Part shown: piece by piece, positions 43,542 through 52,929 of the stretch
Layout of the letters: each line of letters begins with the position of its first letter
Numbering within the stretch: position 1 is the first letter of the stretch
From: Polaribacter sp.
GTDB taxonomy: Bacteria > Bacteroidota > Bacteroidia > Flavobacteriales > Flavobacteriaceae
Length of the DNA stretch: 64,000 nt
Assembly: GCF_024639685.1 (NCBI RefSeq)
Contig: NZ_JAHEHX010000019.1
Coordinates: 186,001 to 250,000, forward strand
Direction: 5' to 3'
Made by a program: the position numbers and the translations under genes
Notes under the pieces: generated by a model
The model's input: only the letters and a program-made list of their open reading frames with translations
What the model was told of the DNA's origin: nothing
Database searches by the model: none

Positions 43542-43792
43542 TTAAATAGAGAAAGTGCTTACGAATTACTGAATCAGAAAATTAAAGATATTAATTATGC
43601 TGAGCAAAAAGCCTTAGAAGATGCTGAAAAGAAAAAAAAATAGAATGATTAGCAAAACTGAAAGCAAGAGAAGAAAATTACAAAAGAAATCCTACAAGAA
43701 GAAGCACAAGACAAGATCCTTTAGTTAAGGTATTAACAAGTGCTACTTTTATTAGAGCAGTCTTCGGAATTTTAAAAAAAGTAATTAAATAA
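43542..43792 (+). pseudogene. Decayed 3' end of a HerA-like helicase gene (DUF853 family)
   Basis: One frame reads NRESAYELLNQKIKDINYAE up to a run of nine A (43632-43640) and TAG at 43641. Another frame then reads LAKLKAREENYKRNPTRRST, followed by DPLVKVLTSATFIRAVFGIL and KKVIK, to TAA at 43790-43792. Joined, they match the C-terminus of Bacteroidota HerA-like (DUF853) proteins, whose last residues contain VLTSATFIRSVFGIL-type text. At least one frameshift and a second stop (TGA 43646-43648) interrupt it, and the ATPase part of about 400 residues is missing. No intact copy lies in the window. The gap of 350 bp holds nothing else I can support. Confidence 0.7.
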
Positions 43793-43836
43793 CAAATTAA
43801 GAATATTAACGTTTAAGTTAATAAAAACTAAAAAAA

Positions 43837-44397
43837 ATGATCAAAAGAAGTTTCTTATCCCTAGTAATAATTTCATTAACTATTTCAAGTTGTACCAACA
43901 ATAATAAATTTATGATAGATAAAGGTATAGTAGGTGAAATAACGACAACTACAACTGTATCTGATTTAGATAAAGTTTTTAAAAACGATTCTATTGTAAA
44001 AAATTTAAGTGAAGGTGCTTTTGGAGATAACTACTTTCAAGACGATGACACTTACTTGATTTACGAAAAAGGAGGGAAGCATTTACTAACTATTGTTCCA
44101 AAAGAACAATTAGATAGTACTTCTACCATAAAGAGTATTGAAATTCATGATTCTCGTTACAATACTAAATCTGGCATCAATTTAAATTCTACTTTTTCAG
44201 AAATTAACACCAATTATGTTGCTAGACCAGAAACAACACTTCAATCAGTTACTTTATTTTTAGATGAGCTTAATGCTACAATTGCTATAGATAAAGAAGA
44301 GTTAGGTTTAAGAGATTTTGCAATGTCTCAAAGAGTTTCATTAGAACAAATTCCTGATTTGGCTAAAATCAAACTATTTATTATTTGGTTTCATTAA
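43837..44397 (+). CDS. Putative lipoprotein of unknown function
   Basis: The 186-residue protein has a lipoprotein signal with lipobox ISSC (about residues 16-19), followed by a low-complexity stretch (EITTTTTVSDLD). The rest is mixed alpha/beta without a motif I recognise; a segment of IEIHDSRYNTKSGINLNSTF suggests a small beta-rich fold. It lies downstream of the HerA-like remnant and 30 bp before a cupin gene on the same strand, so the two may be co-transcribed. Confidence 0.7.
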   Translation: MIKRSFLSLVIISLTISSCTNNNKFMIDKGIVGEITTTTTVSDLDKVFKNDSIVKNLSEGAFGDNYFQDDDTYLIYEKGGKHLLTIVPKEQLDSTSTIKSIEIHDSRYNTKSGINLNSTFSEINTNYVARPETTLQSVTLFLDELNATIAIDKEELGLRDFAMSQRVSLEQIPDLAKIKLFIIWFH

Positions 44398-44427
44398 TAT
44401 AACACTCTTTATTAATTATCCTAAATT

Positions 44428-44793
44428 ATGAAAAAGTATACCGTACAAAAAACACCTTTTAAGGTACCAACTACAGATGGTAAATTAATTGAAGAACATT
44501 TTGGGAATGCAACTAAAGAGCAGTCAGATATAAGCATTGCGCATATGATAGCACCACCAAAATGGAAAGAACCTTTTCAAACTCCAAAATTTGATGAATA
44601 CACTTATATCATAAAAGGGAAAAAGCAATTTATTATAGAAAATGAGAAAATTATTTTGAGTGAAGGAGAGTCTATTAAAATAAAAAAAGACGTTAGAGTA
44701 CAATATTCAAACCCTTTTGATGAGGAATGTGAATATATTGCTGTTTGTAGTCCTGCATTTTCTATAGATTTGGTAAATAGAGAAGAAAATTAG
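44428..44793 (+). CDS. Small cupin-domain protein
   Basis: The 121-residue protein is a single cupin barrel: motif 1 region KFDEYTYIIKGKKQFIIENE (about 54-73, with the glycine and acidic residue but lacking the usual HxH pair) and motif 2 region GESIKIKKDVRVQYSNPFDE. The loss of clear metal-binding histidines makes an enzymatic role uncertain; it may bind a small ligand or be a remnant-like regulator. It is convergent with the TonB receptor gene. Confidence 0.75.
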   Translation: MKKYTVQKTPFKVPTTDGKLIEEHFGNATKEQSDISIAHMIAPPKWKEPFQTPKFDEYTYIIKGKKQFIIENEKIILSEGESIKIKKDVRVQYSNPFDEECEYIAVCSPAFSIDLVNREEN

Positions 44794-44805
44794 TTTTCTA
44801 GATGT

Positions 44806-47256
44806 TTAAAATTTCATTGCTACTTTAAAATTTAACACTCTACCAGTCATATAATTTGGTATACCAAACTGTGTTTTGCTATACACATCTCTTACCCAAG
44901 TGTTTGTGATAGCATTTTGAATATCAAAAATATTAAAAAGCTCTAAACCAACACTAAACTCTTTAAAGTTAGAGACCAATCCTGTGTTAATTTGTTTATT
45001 ATTATCATCAACAAAAATATATGATACTCCTAAGTCTGCTCTTCTATAATCTCTAAGTCGTTGTTGAAAATTATAAGGATCTGCGTATGATGGTGAACCT
45101 CCAGGTACACCTGAATTATATACTAAATTCAAGTATGCTTTTAAATTTGGTAGATTAGGTACATAATCCTGAAAAAGTATTCCAAATTTTATACGTTGGT
45201 CAGAGGGTCTTGCAATATATCCATTATCGTTGATATTTTCTTCTGTTTTTAATAACCCTAAACTAACCCAACTTTCACTCCCAGGAACAAATTCGCCATT
45301 TAAACGCAAATCTAGTCCGTACACATAAGCTTTGGTAACATTATCAGCCCTGTAACGAATTCTAACATTATCTATAGTATAGGAGTTTACGTCAGATAAA
45401 TTTTTATAATAAGCTTCTGAAGTTAATTTAAAAGGCCTATTCCAAAGTTCAAAACTATAATCCATACCAATTACGGAATGAATAGACTTTTGAGCATCTA
45501 CGTTAATATTTAAGGCTCCATTAAAATCTCTTAACTCTCTGTAAGATGGAGGTTGTGCATATAGGCCTCCCGAAAATCTAAATAAAATATCTTTATTCCA
45601 ATCTGGTTTTATCGCAAATTGACCTCTTGGACTCACAATAATTTGGTTTTTTCCACGTACACCGTTTCCTTTGCTAAACCAAGCATGTCCTCTTACTCCG
45701 ATATTATAGAATACTTCATGGTTATTCCAAAATACTCGTTTACTAAACTGTAAAAACGAAGTGATTCGGTTTATATAAACATTATTATCTTTTCTAATGT
45801 TTTGAAACGGAATAATAGCACCCTCAAAAGGTTCATAAGGCTGGTTATTAGAGATATTAAAAAAAGGTCTAATAGAAAATCCTAAAGAATCTATAACTTC
45901 CCACTCACGTATTCGATCTTTTATACTTTCTTGTTGTAATTTTATACCAAAATCTAACTGACTTTTTTGGTTTTTAACACTAGCTTTTATTTCTAGATTA
46001 GTAATTAGAGCATCTAAATCATTTCTAGCATGATTTAATTGTGAGCCAATTCCTTCAGAAAATGATACTTCACCAAAATTGGTAGATCCTATATTTGTGT
46101 CTACCTCTCCTAAACCATATTGAGCTAAAATATCAAAATATTCTTCTTCCTGGGCATTGTATCTAGAGGCAATTGTTGTTAACTTAAATTCTTTGTTAAT
46201 TTTATATTCTGCAGATACAGCTCCAAATAGAGTTAGATACCTGTCTTTTTCTTCTCCAGAATAAAATACTGTTAATTCTAATGGATCTGCTACAGTTCCA
46301 AAACGGGTTCGTCTAGTTAAAGGTTTGTAGTTGTAATTGTTTAAAGAAAAATTACTTAGAAAATTTAATTGAAATTTTTTAGACACTTCGTAAGATAAAT
46401 AAGTTTGTATATCTGTAAATCTTGGTCTAAAATTAGTTTCAATTTGTTTACTATTTACAAATAGACTATTATCTCTATATCGAGCGCTAGTAATTACACT
46501 TAGCTTTTTATTTAAAAAGACATTTTCAAAAGTTATGCTTGCACCAAGTAAACTTGCATCTATGGCAAGGGCTTGTTTTTTTGGTTTTCTGTAGGTAATA
46601 TCTAATACAGATGATAATCGATCTCCGTATTTAGCTTGAAAGCCTCCAGCTGAAAAATCTATATTCTGAACCATATTTGGATTAATAAAACTTAATCCCT
46701 CTTGTTGCCCAGACCTTACTAAAAAAGGTCTATAAACCTGTATTCCATTTACATAAACTAAATTTTCGTCAAAATTACCACCTCTAACATTATATTGTGT
46801 GCTTAGTTCGTTATTATTATTAACACCAGGCAGCGTCATTAAAACATTTTCAACTCCGGCATTTGGACCAACTGTATTTTTTACTTTATTAATACTTAGT
46901 TTAGTTATTCCAGATGCTTCTTTTTTATTGTCCTTGACTACAATTTCGTTAAGACTTTCAGTTTTAATTTTTAAAACAGGTGAAAAGCGAATAATATTTC
47001 TATTCGTTACAAATATTTTTTTTTGAAATGTAGTGTAAGAAACATGGCTAAAAAAAATAGTAACTTCCTTATTTAAAGGAATTCTTATTGTATATTTTCC
47101 ATTGATGTCAGAAGTCGTTCCTACGTTTCCGTATTTAATAGAAACGTTATCAATACCAATTTTGTTTTTATTTTTAATAATGCCTTTTAATAGTGTTGTT
47201 TTTTGGGAGAATAAAAAACTTGGTATTAACAATAGAAATAAAAGTGTCTTCTTCAC
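44806..47256 (-). CDS. TonB-dependent receptor with CarboxypepD_reg domain
   Basis: The 816-residue protein starts at GTG with a signal peptide (MKKTLLFLLLIPSFLFSQ). A carboxypeptidase-regulatory-like domain spans about 20-105 (LKGIIKNKNKIGIDNVSI), the plug domain about 110-235 with YNVRGGNFDENLVYVNGIQVYRP cut in two blocks, and the rest is a 22-strand-type barrel ending GRVLNFKVAMKF, with the terminal aromatic residue needed for barrel assembly. The M23 peptidase gene lies six bases upstream, so both are in one operon. The ligand is unknown. Confidence 0.9.
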   Translation of the reverse strand: MKKTLLFLLLIPSFLFSQKTTLLKGIIKNKNKIGIDNVSIKYGNVGTTSDINGKYTIRIPLNKEVTIFFSHVSYTTFQKKIFVTNRNIIRFSPVLKIKTESLNEIVVKDNKKEASGITKLSINKVKNTVGPNAGVENVLMTLPGVNNNNELSTQYNVRGGNFDENLVYVNGIQVYRPFLVRSGQQEGLSFINPNMVQNIDFSAGGFQAKYGDRLSSVLDITYRKPKKQALAIDASLLGASITFENVFLNKKLSVITSARYRDNSLFVNSKQIETNFRPRFTDIQTYLSYEVSKKFQLNFLSNFSLNNYNYKPLTRRTRFGTVADPLELTVFYSGEEKDRYLTLFGAVSAEYKINKEFKLTTIASRYNAQEEEYFDILAQYGLGEVDTNIGSTNFGEVSFSEGIGSQLNHARNDLDALITNLEIKASVKNQKSQLDFGIKLQQESIKDRIREWEVIDSLGFSIRPFFNISNNQPYEPFEGAIIPFQNIRKDNNVYINRITSFLQFSKRVFWNNHEVFYNIGVRGHAWFSKGNGVRGKNQIIVSPRGQFAIKPDWNKDILFRFSGGLYAQPPSYRELRDFNGALNINVDAQKSIHSVIGMDYSFELWNRPFKLTSEAYYKNLSDVNSYTIDNVRIRYRADNVTKAYVYGLDLRLNGEFVPGSESWVSLGLLKTEENINDNGYIARPSDQRIKFGILFQDYVPNLPNLKAYLNLVYNSGVPGGSPSYADPYNFQQRLRDYRRADLGVSYIFVDDNNKQINTGLVSNFKEFSVGLELFNIFDIQNAITNTWVRDVYSKTQFGIPNYMTGRVLNFKVAMKF

Positions 47257-47262
47257 AAAAAA

Positions 47263-48966
47263 TTAGTTTAATTGTTTTTTAAAGAACGTTGTAGATACTG
47301 TATTCGTATTTCCAACATTATCAGAAACTACAATGTTAAAGATATGTTTACTTCCTACCAATTTTTTGTCATTAAAATTATAGGTTAAAATTCCTTTTTT
47401 ATGATTGTATTCCATTAATACCCATTCTCCATCAATAGATGCTCTCCAGTTTTTTATTCCAGAACTCTTATCGCTAATTTTAACTTGTATAGATTTTGAA
47501 TTACTAATCCACTGATTGTTTTTAAAATAAAGAACATCAACTTTAGGTTCTTCTTTATCAATCATTAAAGAAAATTTACCTAAAGTTTTACTTGTTGTAA
47601 AAAAAGTACTATCTTTTTTTTTAGTAAATTGATATCTCGGATATTTTGGATATTCTAGGTTAGCTATGTAAAGCTGTTGTTTTTCTTCTTTTGTATATTT
47701 GGATACGTCAAAAGTTAGGGTGAATTTTTTATTTAAAGGAACAGAAGAATTATGAATTTGAACAATGCTGTCTTTTATTTTTAAATCTAGATATATATTA
47801 TCATAAAATGTGTTTTTTGGAAAAGCTACTGTTACGTCTTTTAAAAAGAACTTATTAAACTCATTTTTGTTAATATAAAAATTAGTAGAATCTTTTTCCT
47901 CTTTATAAAGAACATTACTATGCTTGCCAGCTATAGAAATTTTAATTTTACTAGTATTTCCTATAATATCTTTTGCTATTATTTCTACGTTATAATTAAA
48001 TCCTTTTTTAATAGTAATTCTACCATCATTTGTTAAATTTTTATAAATAGATAATTTATTTAGCTGATGTCTATACGTTTTTTGAAATCGTTTTTTATAT
48101 TTTTTGTAATGTGCATAATCAATATGTAAGTTTAAAAATTTACTTTTAGAAAAAGTAAACATTTCTAGATTATGGTTGTAAATTGTTTTACCATTTACCT
48201 TCATTTCTAGGCTGTAAATTCCATTTTTATTATTTGCTTTATCAAATTTATCAAACACATTAATTCCAAAACCAATAGTTCCAAATGCACTAATACGATC
48301 AGTTACATAGTTTCCGATACTTATTTTCTTTAACGGAATTTGAAAACTCTTTTGTCTTTGATTTATTCTTGAATTTTCTGAAAGAGGGTATACTTTTAAA
48401 GATTGAATTGTTGGCGGAATATTATCCATTACTTTTAAACCAAATAAAAGTGGGTTTATTATATTTTCTGTAGCTGTATCTCTGATTTCAAAATGCAAAT
48501 GCGGACCTTCAGAACCACCTGTATCTCCAGAATAGGCAATAACTTCACCTTTTTTAACAGGGAACTTATTTTCTTTAAAATATAAATTTCCTGTGGCATA
48601 ATTTTCTTTTTTGTATTGTATCTCTTTTACATATTTTTCAGTTTCTTCGTTAAAATATTTAAGATGACCATATACGGAAGTATATCCGTTAGGATGAGTT
48701 ATATAAATTGCTTTTCCATAACCAAATTGCTGTACTTTTATTCTTGATACGTATCCGTCTGCAGCTGCACGAACAATTAAACCCTCTTTGCCTTGAGTTT
48801 TTATATCTATACCAGCGTGAAAATGATTATTTCTTAATTCTCCAAAAGAGCCAGATAAATAGATAGGAATATCTAACGGATTTCTAAAATAATCTGATGG
48901 GTAATTATTTTGCGAATTACAAATGAATTGCAGCAACAAAAATATAATAATAAGGTGTTTTTTCAA
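47263..48966 (-). CDS. Exported M23-family (LytM-type) peptidase
   Basis: I place the start at TTG 48964-48966, giving MKKHLIIIFLLLQFICNSQ, a normal signal peptide, in a 567-residue protein; an ATG at 49021-49023 would add 19 hydrophobic residues in front of it. The M23 domain is near the N-terminus: HFHAGIDIKTQGKEG, YTSVYGHL and HLHFEIRD supply the zinc ligands. The following 400 residues are beta-rich, possibly Ig-like, with no family I recognise. It probably trims or remodels peptidoglycan. It is co-transcribed with a TonB receptor, an unusual pairing. Confidence 0.85.
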   Translation of the reverse strand: MKKHLIIIFLLLQFICNSQNNYPSDYFRNPLDIPIYLSGSFGELRNNHFHAGIDIKTQGKEGLIVRAAADGYVSRIKVQQFGYGKAIYITHPNGYTSVYGHLKYFNEETEKYVKEIQYKKENYATGNLYFKENKFPVKKGEVIAYSGDTGGSEGPHLHFEIRDTATENIINPLLFGLKVMDNIPPTIQSLKVYPLSENSRINQRQKSFQIPLKKISIGNYVTDRISAFGTIGFGINVFDKFDKANNKNGIYSLEMKVNGKTIYNHNLEMFTFSKSKFLNLHIDYAHYKKYKKRFQKTYRHQLNKLSIYKNLTNDGRITIKKGFNYNVEIIAKDIIGNTSKIKISIAGKHSNVLYKEEKDSTNFYINKNEFNKFFLKDVTVAFPKNTFYDNIYLDLKIKDSIVQIHNSSVPLNKKFTLTFDVSKYTKEEKQQLYIANLEYPKYPRYQFTKKKDSTFFTTSKTLGKFSLMIDKEEPKVDVLYFKNNQWISNSKSIQVKISDKSSGIKNWRASIDGEWVLMEYNHKKGILTYNFNDKKLVGSKHIFNIVVSDNVGNTNTVSTTFFKKQLN

Positions 48967-49052
48967 TAGATAGATTTTTAGTAAAAATACTAAAAAATGA
49001 TTTTGTTTATAAAACATTAACAATCATTGTCTTATTAAAAAAGTGATTAAAT

Positions 49053-49084
49053 GTTGTAATATTTAAATCAGAATGTTAACTTTG
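49053..49084 (+). promoter_or_regulatory. Promoter (GTTG-N20-TAACTTTG) of the zapB-like/zapA unit
   Basis: GTTG at 49053-49056 and TAACTTTG at 49077-49084 have a 20 bp spacer, a good Bacteroidota -33/-7 pair. The ATG is at 49111. Confidence 0.6.
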
Positions 49085-49110
49085 TAAAGTTAGTTTGTGC
49101 TAAAGTTGAA

Positions 49111-49401
49111 ATGGGTAATACACTAGAAGCAATTCATTTATTAGAAAATTCGTTACAAAACTTATTTTCCAATTATGAGTTTTTAAGAAAAGAAAACGAA
49201 ATATTGCTTCAAAATAATACTATTTTACAAAACCAACTTTTAGAAAAAGAGCAGTTATTAGTGTTTCAAAAAAAAGAACTTGAATCACTTAAAATTGCTA
49301 AAACTATTGATGGCAGTGGAACAAATACAAAAGATACAAAACTGAAAATAAATTCATTAATCAAAGAAATTGATAAATGTTTAGTTCAGTTACAACAATA
49401 A
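49111..49401 (+). CDS. Small coiled-coil protein next to ZapA (ZapB-like)
   Basis: The 96-residue protein is predicted to be nearly all coiled coil: hydrophobic heptads run from about residue 5 to 68 (LLENSLQNLFSNYEFLRKEN, then LQNNTILQNQLLEKEQLL). The last 30 residues are lysine-rich and end ECLVQL-like (DKCLVQLQQ). It is 13 bp upstream of zapA, as in many Bacteroidota. The resemblance to ZapB is in size, coiled coil and context; sequence identity cannot be judged by eye. Confidence 0.7.
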   Translation: MGNTLEAIHLLENSLQNLFSNYEFLRKENEILLQNNTILQNQLLEKEQLLVFQKKELESLKIAKTIDGSGTNTKDTKLKINSLIKEIDKCLVQLQQ

Positions 49402-49414
49402 AGTTCTTTACATT

Positions 49415-49705
49415 GTGAATAAATTAAAGATTAATATTGTAATTGCTGGAAGAACATATCCTCTTAGTGTAAATAACACAAAAGAAGAAGAAGGTATGAG
49501 AAAAGCCGCTAATGCAATTAATAAATTAATTTCTACGTTCGAACAAAATTATGCAGTAAGTGATAAACAAGATGTTTTAGCTATGTCTGCTCTGCAGTTT
49601 GCTTCAAAATTAGAATTATTATATTTAAATAAGTTAGACACAAACAAAGAAGAAATTAAAAAAATAAATGAGCTTACGCATTTAGTAAATACTCATTTAG
49701 AATAA
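49415..49705 (+). CDS. zapA: Cell-division protein ZapA
   Basis: The 96-residue protein starts at GTG. The ZapA domain is clear: KINIVIAGRTYPLSVNNTKEEEGMRKAA (in two blocks) followed by INKLISTFEQNY and a C-terminal coiled coil. ZapA cross-links FtsZ filaments in the Z-ring. A 6S RNA gene lies directly downstream, a zapA-6S neighbourhood also seen in gamma-proteobacteria. Confidence 0.92.
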   Translation: MNKLKINIVIAGRTYPLSVNNTKEEEGMRKAANAINKLISTFEQNYAVSDKQDVLAMSALQFASKLELLYLNKLDTNKEEIKKINELTHLVNTHLE

Positions 49706-49729
49706 GAAGTTCATTAAAATACATTAACA

Positions 49730-49899
49730 ACACACTGCCTACGTTAGTAATTGTTTATTAAACTCAACACTATTCTATTATGAAGGATGAGTCTTAACTA
49801 CTAAAGCAAGCCACTATAAGTGGATCCTTGAACAGTTAGTTAGTCCTATATATGTCATTATGGAGTTTAAAAAAAAACCAACTAATGTAGGCTTTTTTT
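49730..49899 (+). ncRNA. ssrS: 6S RNA, flavobacterial type (6S-Flavo)
   Basis: A 12 bp terminal stem pairs GCCTACGTTAGT (49737-49748) with ACTAATGTAGGC (49881-49892), with a single G-U pair, and a T-run follows. The roughly 130 nt inside can form a long interrupted hairpin with a central open region, the shape of 6S RNA, which mimics an open promoter and sequesters RNA polymerase. Location between zapA and rny agrees with the known position of this RNA in flavobacteria. The exact ends are estimated. Confidence 0.8.
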
Positions 49900-49916
49900 A
49901 TATTTAAATTTAAATT

Positions 49917-51485
49917 ATGGAAGGAATGATACTTCCCATTATATTGGGAGTTTTAATAGGAGCAGTACTCGGTTTTATAGTAGTTAAAGCTATAGAAAAG
50001 TCTAAAGGAAAAAAAATTTTAAACAGTACTAGAAAAGAAGCAAGTGCCATTTTAAAAGAGGCAAAAATTGATGCCGATTCAATTAAAAAAGATAAGATTT
50101 TACAAGCTAAAGAAAAGTTTATAGAATTAAAATCTGAGCACGAAAAAGTAATACTTTCAAGAGAAAAGAAAATTTCTGAAGTAGAAAAACGAATTCGAGA
50201 TAGAGAATCTAAAGTTGCTTCAGAAGTAGATAAAAATAAAAGGTTAAATCAATCTTTAGAGCAAAAAGAGAAAGATTATGATTTTAAACTAGACTTTTTA
50301 GAAAAAAAAGAAAATGAGCTAGAAAAAATGCATAAAAGACATGTAGATATGTTAGAGCAAATTTCTGGGTTATCTGCTGAAGAAGCTAAAAAAGAATTAG
50401 TTACATCTCTAAAAGATGAAGCCAAAACAGAAGCAATGGCCTATATTCAAACATCTATTGAAGAGGCAAAACTTACAGCAGAACAAGAAGCAAGAAAAGT
50501 TGTTTTAGGAACTATACAAAGAGTAGGTGTAGAGCAAGCTGTAGAAAATTGTGTATCTGTATTTAATTTAGAATCTGACGATGTTAAAGGTAGAATTATA
50601 GGTAGAGAAGGGCGTAATATTAGAGCTTTGGAGGCAGCAACTGGTGTAGAAATAATTGTTGATGATACTCCAGAAGCTATAATATTATCTTGTTTTGATC
50701 CAGTTCGTAGAGAAATTGCACGCTTATCAATGCATAAACTAGTTACCGACGGAAGAATTCATCCTGCAAGAATTGAAGAAATTGTTAAGAAAACAGAAAA
50801 ACAAATCTCTCAAGAAATTATTGAGGTAGGTAAAAGAACTGTTATAGATTTAGGAATACATGGACTACACCCTGAATTAGTGAAAGCAGTAGGTAGAATG
50901 AAGTATCGTTCTTCTTACGGTCAAAACTTACTTCAGCACTCAAGAGAAGTATCTAATCTATGCGGAATTATGGCTGCTGAGATGGGATTAAATTCTAAAG
51001 TTGCTAAAAGAGCTGGTTTGTTACACGATATTGGAAAAGTGCCAGATTCTGAAAGCGAATTGCCTCATGCGTTATTAGGAATGGAATGGGCAGAAAAATA
51101 TGGAGAAAAACCTGATGTATGTAATGCTATTGGTGCTCACCACGATGAAATTGAAATGAAGAGTTTAATTTCTCCTATTATTCAGGTTTGTGATGCTATT
51201 TCAGGAGCAAGACCTGGAGCAAGACGTCAAGTTCTTGACTCTTACATACAAAGACTTAAAGATTTAGAAGCAATTGCTTTTGGTTTTACTGGCGTTCAAA
51301 AAGCGTATGCAATACAAGCAGGACGTGAATTAAGGGTAATGGTTGAAAGCACAAAAGTGAATGATACTAAAGCTTCTGAATTATCATTTAATATTTCTCA
51401 AAAAATTCAGAATGATATGACATACCCTGGGCAAGTTAAAGTAACTGTAATTAGAGAAACTAGAGCTGTGAATGTTGCAAAATAA
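49917..51485 (+). CDS. rny: Ribonuclease Y
   Basis: The 522-residue endoribonuclease has an N-terminal transmembrane helix (about 4-25), a long coiled coil (about 27-180), a KH domain (about 210-270, [21 protein letters not shown]) and an HD domain (about 335-430, with [13 protein letters not shown] and the metal-binding HD in [10 protein letters not shown]). It initiates mRNA decay at the membrane. Length is the family norm. A terminator follows 20 bp after the stop. Confidence 0.96.
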   Translation: MEGMILPIILGVLIGAVLGFIVVKAIEKSKGKKILNSTRKEASAILKEAKIDADSIKKDKILQAKEKFIELKSEHEKVILSREKKISEVEKRIRDRESKVASEVDKNKRLNQSLEQKEKDYDFKLDFLEKKENELEKMHKRHVDMLEQISGLSAEEAKKELVTSLKDEAKTEAMAYIQTSIEEAKLTAEQEARKVVLGTIQRVGVEQAVENCVSVFNLESDDVKGRIIGREGRNIRALEAATGVEIIVDDTPEAIILSCFDPVRREIARLSMHKLVTDGRIHPARIEEIVKKTEKQISQEIIEVGKRTVIDLGIHGLHPELVKAVGRMKYRSSYGQNLLQHSREVSNLCGIMAAEMGLNSKVAKRAGLLHDIGKVPDSESELPHALLGMEWAEKYGEKPDVCNAIGAHHDEIEMKSLISPIIQVCDAISGARPGARRQVLDSYIQRLKDLEAIAFGFTGVQKAYAIQAGRELRVMVESTKVNDTKASELSFNISQKIQNDMTYPGQVKVTVIRETRAVNVAK

Positions 51486-51507
51486 TTAAGATAATAAAAA
51501 GTCTCTT

Positions 51508-51536
51508 TAAATCCCACATTCGTGGGATTTTTTATT
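51508..51536. terminator. Bidirectional terminator between rny and xerD
   Basis: AAATCCCAC and GTGGGATTT arms around ATTC/loop bases are flanked by an A-rich left side and TTTT on the right, serving both convergent genes. Confidence 0.85.
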
Positions 51537-52428
51537 TTCTAGGATGATAAGTTTCTAAAACCTCTTTTAAATAACTATTATCTAAATGAACGTAAACTTC
51601 TGTTGTTGTAATACTTTCATGACCTAACATTTGTTGTATAGCTCTTAAATCTGCTCCATTTTTTATTAAATGAGTGGCAAATGAATGTCTTAATGTATGT
51701 GGACTAATTTTTTTATCTAAATTTATTTTTTCGGCCAATTGTCTTATAATGGTAAATATCATTTGTCTCGTTAATGCATTGCCTCTTCTATTTAAAAAAA
51801 GAGTATCTTCAAAACCTTTTTTTGGAGCAACTTGTGTTCTTAATTTAGTGATGTAAAAAGTAATGTACTTTTTAGCAGTATTATGAATAGGAACAAAACG
51901 TTCTTTATTGCCTTTTCCAACAACTTTTATAAAACCTTCATCAAAAAATAAATCTGATATTTTTAAATTTATGAGCTCGCTAACTCGTAAACCACAACTA
52001 TATAAAGTTTCTATGATAGTTCTATTACGCTCTCCTTGAGGATGACTTAAGTCTATGGAAGATATTAATGAATTGATATCTTTTTCAGACAAAGTATCAG
52101 GTAGTTTTCTTCCAATTTTTGGGCTCTCAATTAAAATTGTAGGATTCGTATTCCTATAATCTTCAAAAACTAAATATTCAAAAAAACTACGTAATCCAGA
52201 AATTATTCTAGCTTGGCTTCTTGGATTTACCTCTTTAGCAATTTCATAAAGAAAGTCTTGAAGGTTATCTTTATCAATAGTAATTGGGGTTGAAGAGATA
52301 TTATTATGTTTTAAAAAGAGAATAAGTTTTTCTAAATCTCTCTTGTAGTTGTCTATAGTGTTTTTAGATAGACCTCTTTCTATTTTTAAAAATAATTGAT
52401 AATCATGAAGTGCATTTTTCCATTTCAT
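51532..52428 (-). CDS. xerD: Tyrosine recombinase XerD (chromosome dimer resolution)
   Basis: The 298-residue protein has an N-terminal SAM-like DNA-binding domain (about 5-90, FLKIERGLSKNTIDNYKRDL) and a catalytic domain with the R-H-R-H/W-Y residues: R in LYSCGLRVSELINLKISD, HTLRHSFATHLIKNGADLR, GHESITTTEVYVHLD with the tyrosine nucleophile. It acts with XerC-type partners at dif. No mobile-element context is present, so a housekeeping role is preferred over an integrase. Confidence 0.92.
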   Translation of the reverse strand: MKWKNALHDYQLFLKIERGLSKNTIDNYKRDLEKLILFLKHNNISSTPITIDKDNLQDFLYEIAKEVNPRSQARIISGLRSFFEYLVFEDYRNTNPTILIESPKIGRKLPDTLSEKDINSLISSIDLSHPQGERNRTIIETLYSCGLRVSELINLKISDLFFDEGFIKVVGKGNKERFVPIHNTAKKYITFYITKLRTQVAPKKGFEDTLFLNRRGNALTRQMIFTIIRQLAEKINLDKKISPHTLRHSFATHLIKNGADLRAIQQMLGHESITTTEVYVHLDNSYLKEVLETYHPRK

Positions 52429-52499
52429 ATTATAAATTTACAATATATTTTACCTATTAAAAGGAGTTTTAAATGAAATTTTTTTTAACAAAATAATTG

Positions 52500-52507
52500 T
52501 ATTTTTG
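52500..52507 (+). promoter_or_regulatory. -7 promoter box (TATTTTTG) abutting the aroQ start
   Basis: A full TAnnTTTG match ends five bases before the aroQ ATG at 52513. If used, the mRNA would be leaderless or nearly so. No clear -33 element is visible. Confidence 0.35.
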
Positions 52508-52512
52508 ATTTT

Positions 52513-52926
52513 ATGAATATACTAATTATAAACGGTCCAAATCTTAATTTATTAGGTAAAAGAGAACCGGAAATTTATGGCTCTGAAACTTTTAACGACT
52601 TTTTCTCCAAACTAAAAATAAAATTTACTAACGTTGAGCTAGCCTACTTTCAATCAAATATAGAAGGAGAGTTGATAGATAAATTACATGAAGTTGGTTT
52701 TACTTATGATGGTATTATTTTAAATGCAGCAGCATATACCCATACATCTGTTGGTATTGGAGATGCTGTAAAAAGTATCAATACACCTGTGATAGAACTT
52801 CATATTTCTAACATTCACGCACGTGAAGATTTTAGACACAAAAGTTTTATTGCGCCTGCAGCTAAAGGTGTAATTTTTGGGTTTGGGCTAAAAGGATATG
52901 AATTAGCTATTCAAAGTTTTTTGTAA
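52513..52926 (+). CDS. aroQ: 3-dehydroquinate dehydratase, type II
   Basis: The 137-residue protein has the type II DHQase motifs: INGPNLNLLGKREPEIYG at the N-terminus with the catalytic tyrosine, IILNAAAYTHTSVGIGDA around residue 75 and ELHISNIHAREDFRHKS (about residues 95-110) with the catalytic histidine. It dehydrates 3-dehydroquinate in the shikimate pathway. It is a single gene divergent from xerD. Confidence 0.96.
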   Translation: MNILIINGPNLNLLGKREPEIYGSETFNDFFSKLKIKFTNVELAYFQSNIEGELIDKLHEVGFTYDGIILNAAAYTHTSVGIGDAVKSINTPVIELHISNIHAREDFRHKSFIAPAAKGVIFGFGLKGYELAIQSFL

Positions 52927-52929
52927 CCA

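Noticed and set aside
43653..43720. Short basic ORF starting MISKTESKRRK
   Set aside because: It is an out-of-frame reading of the HerA-like remnant; the other frame has recognisable conserved text.
49706..49916. tRNA or riboswitch in the zapA-rny gap
   Set aside because: The terminal stem, length and position fit 6S RNA; no cloverleaf or anticodon loop is seen.
51532..52428. Phage or island integrase
   Set aside because: The tyrosine recombinase matches XerD in length and motifs and has housekeeping neighbours; no tRNA, att repeats or cargo genes are near.
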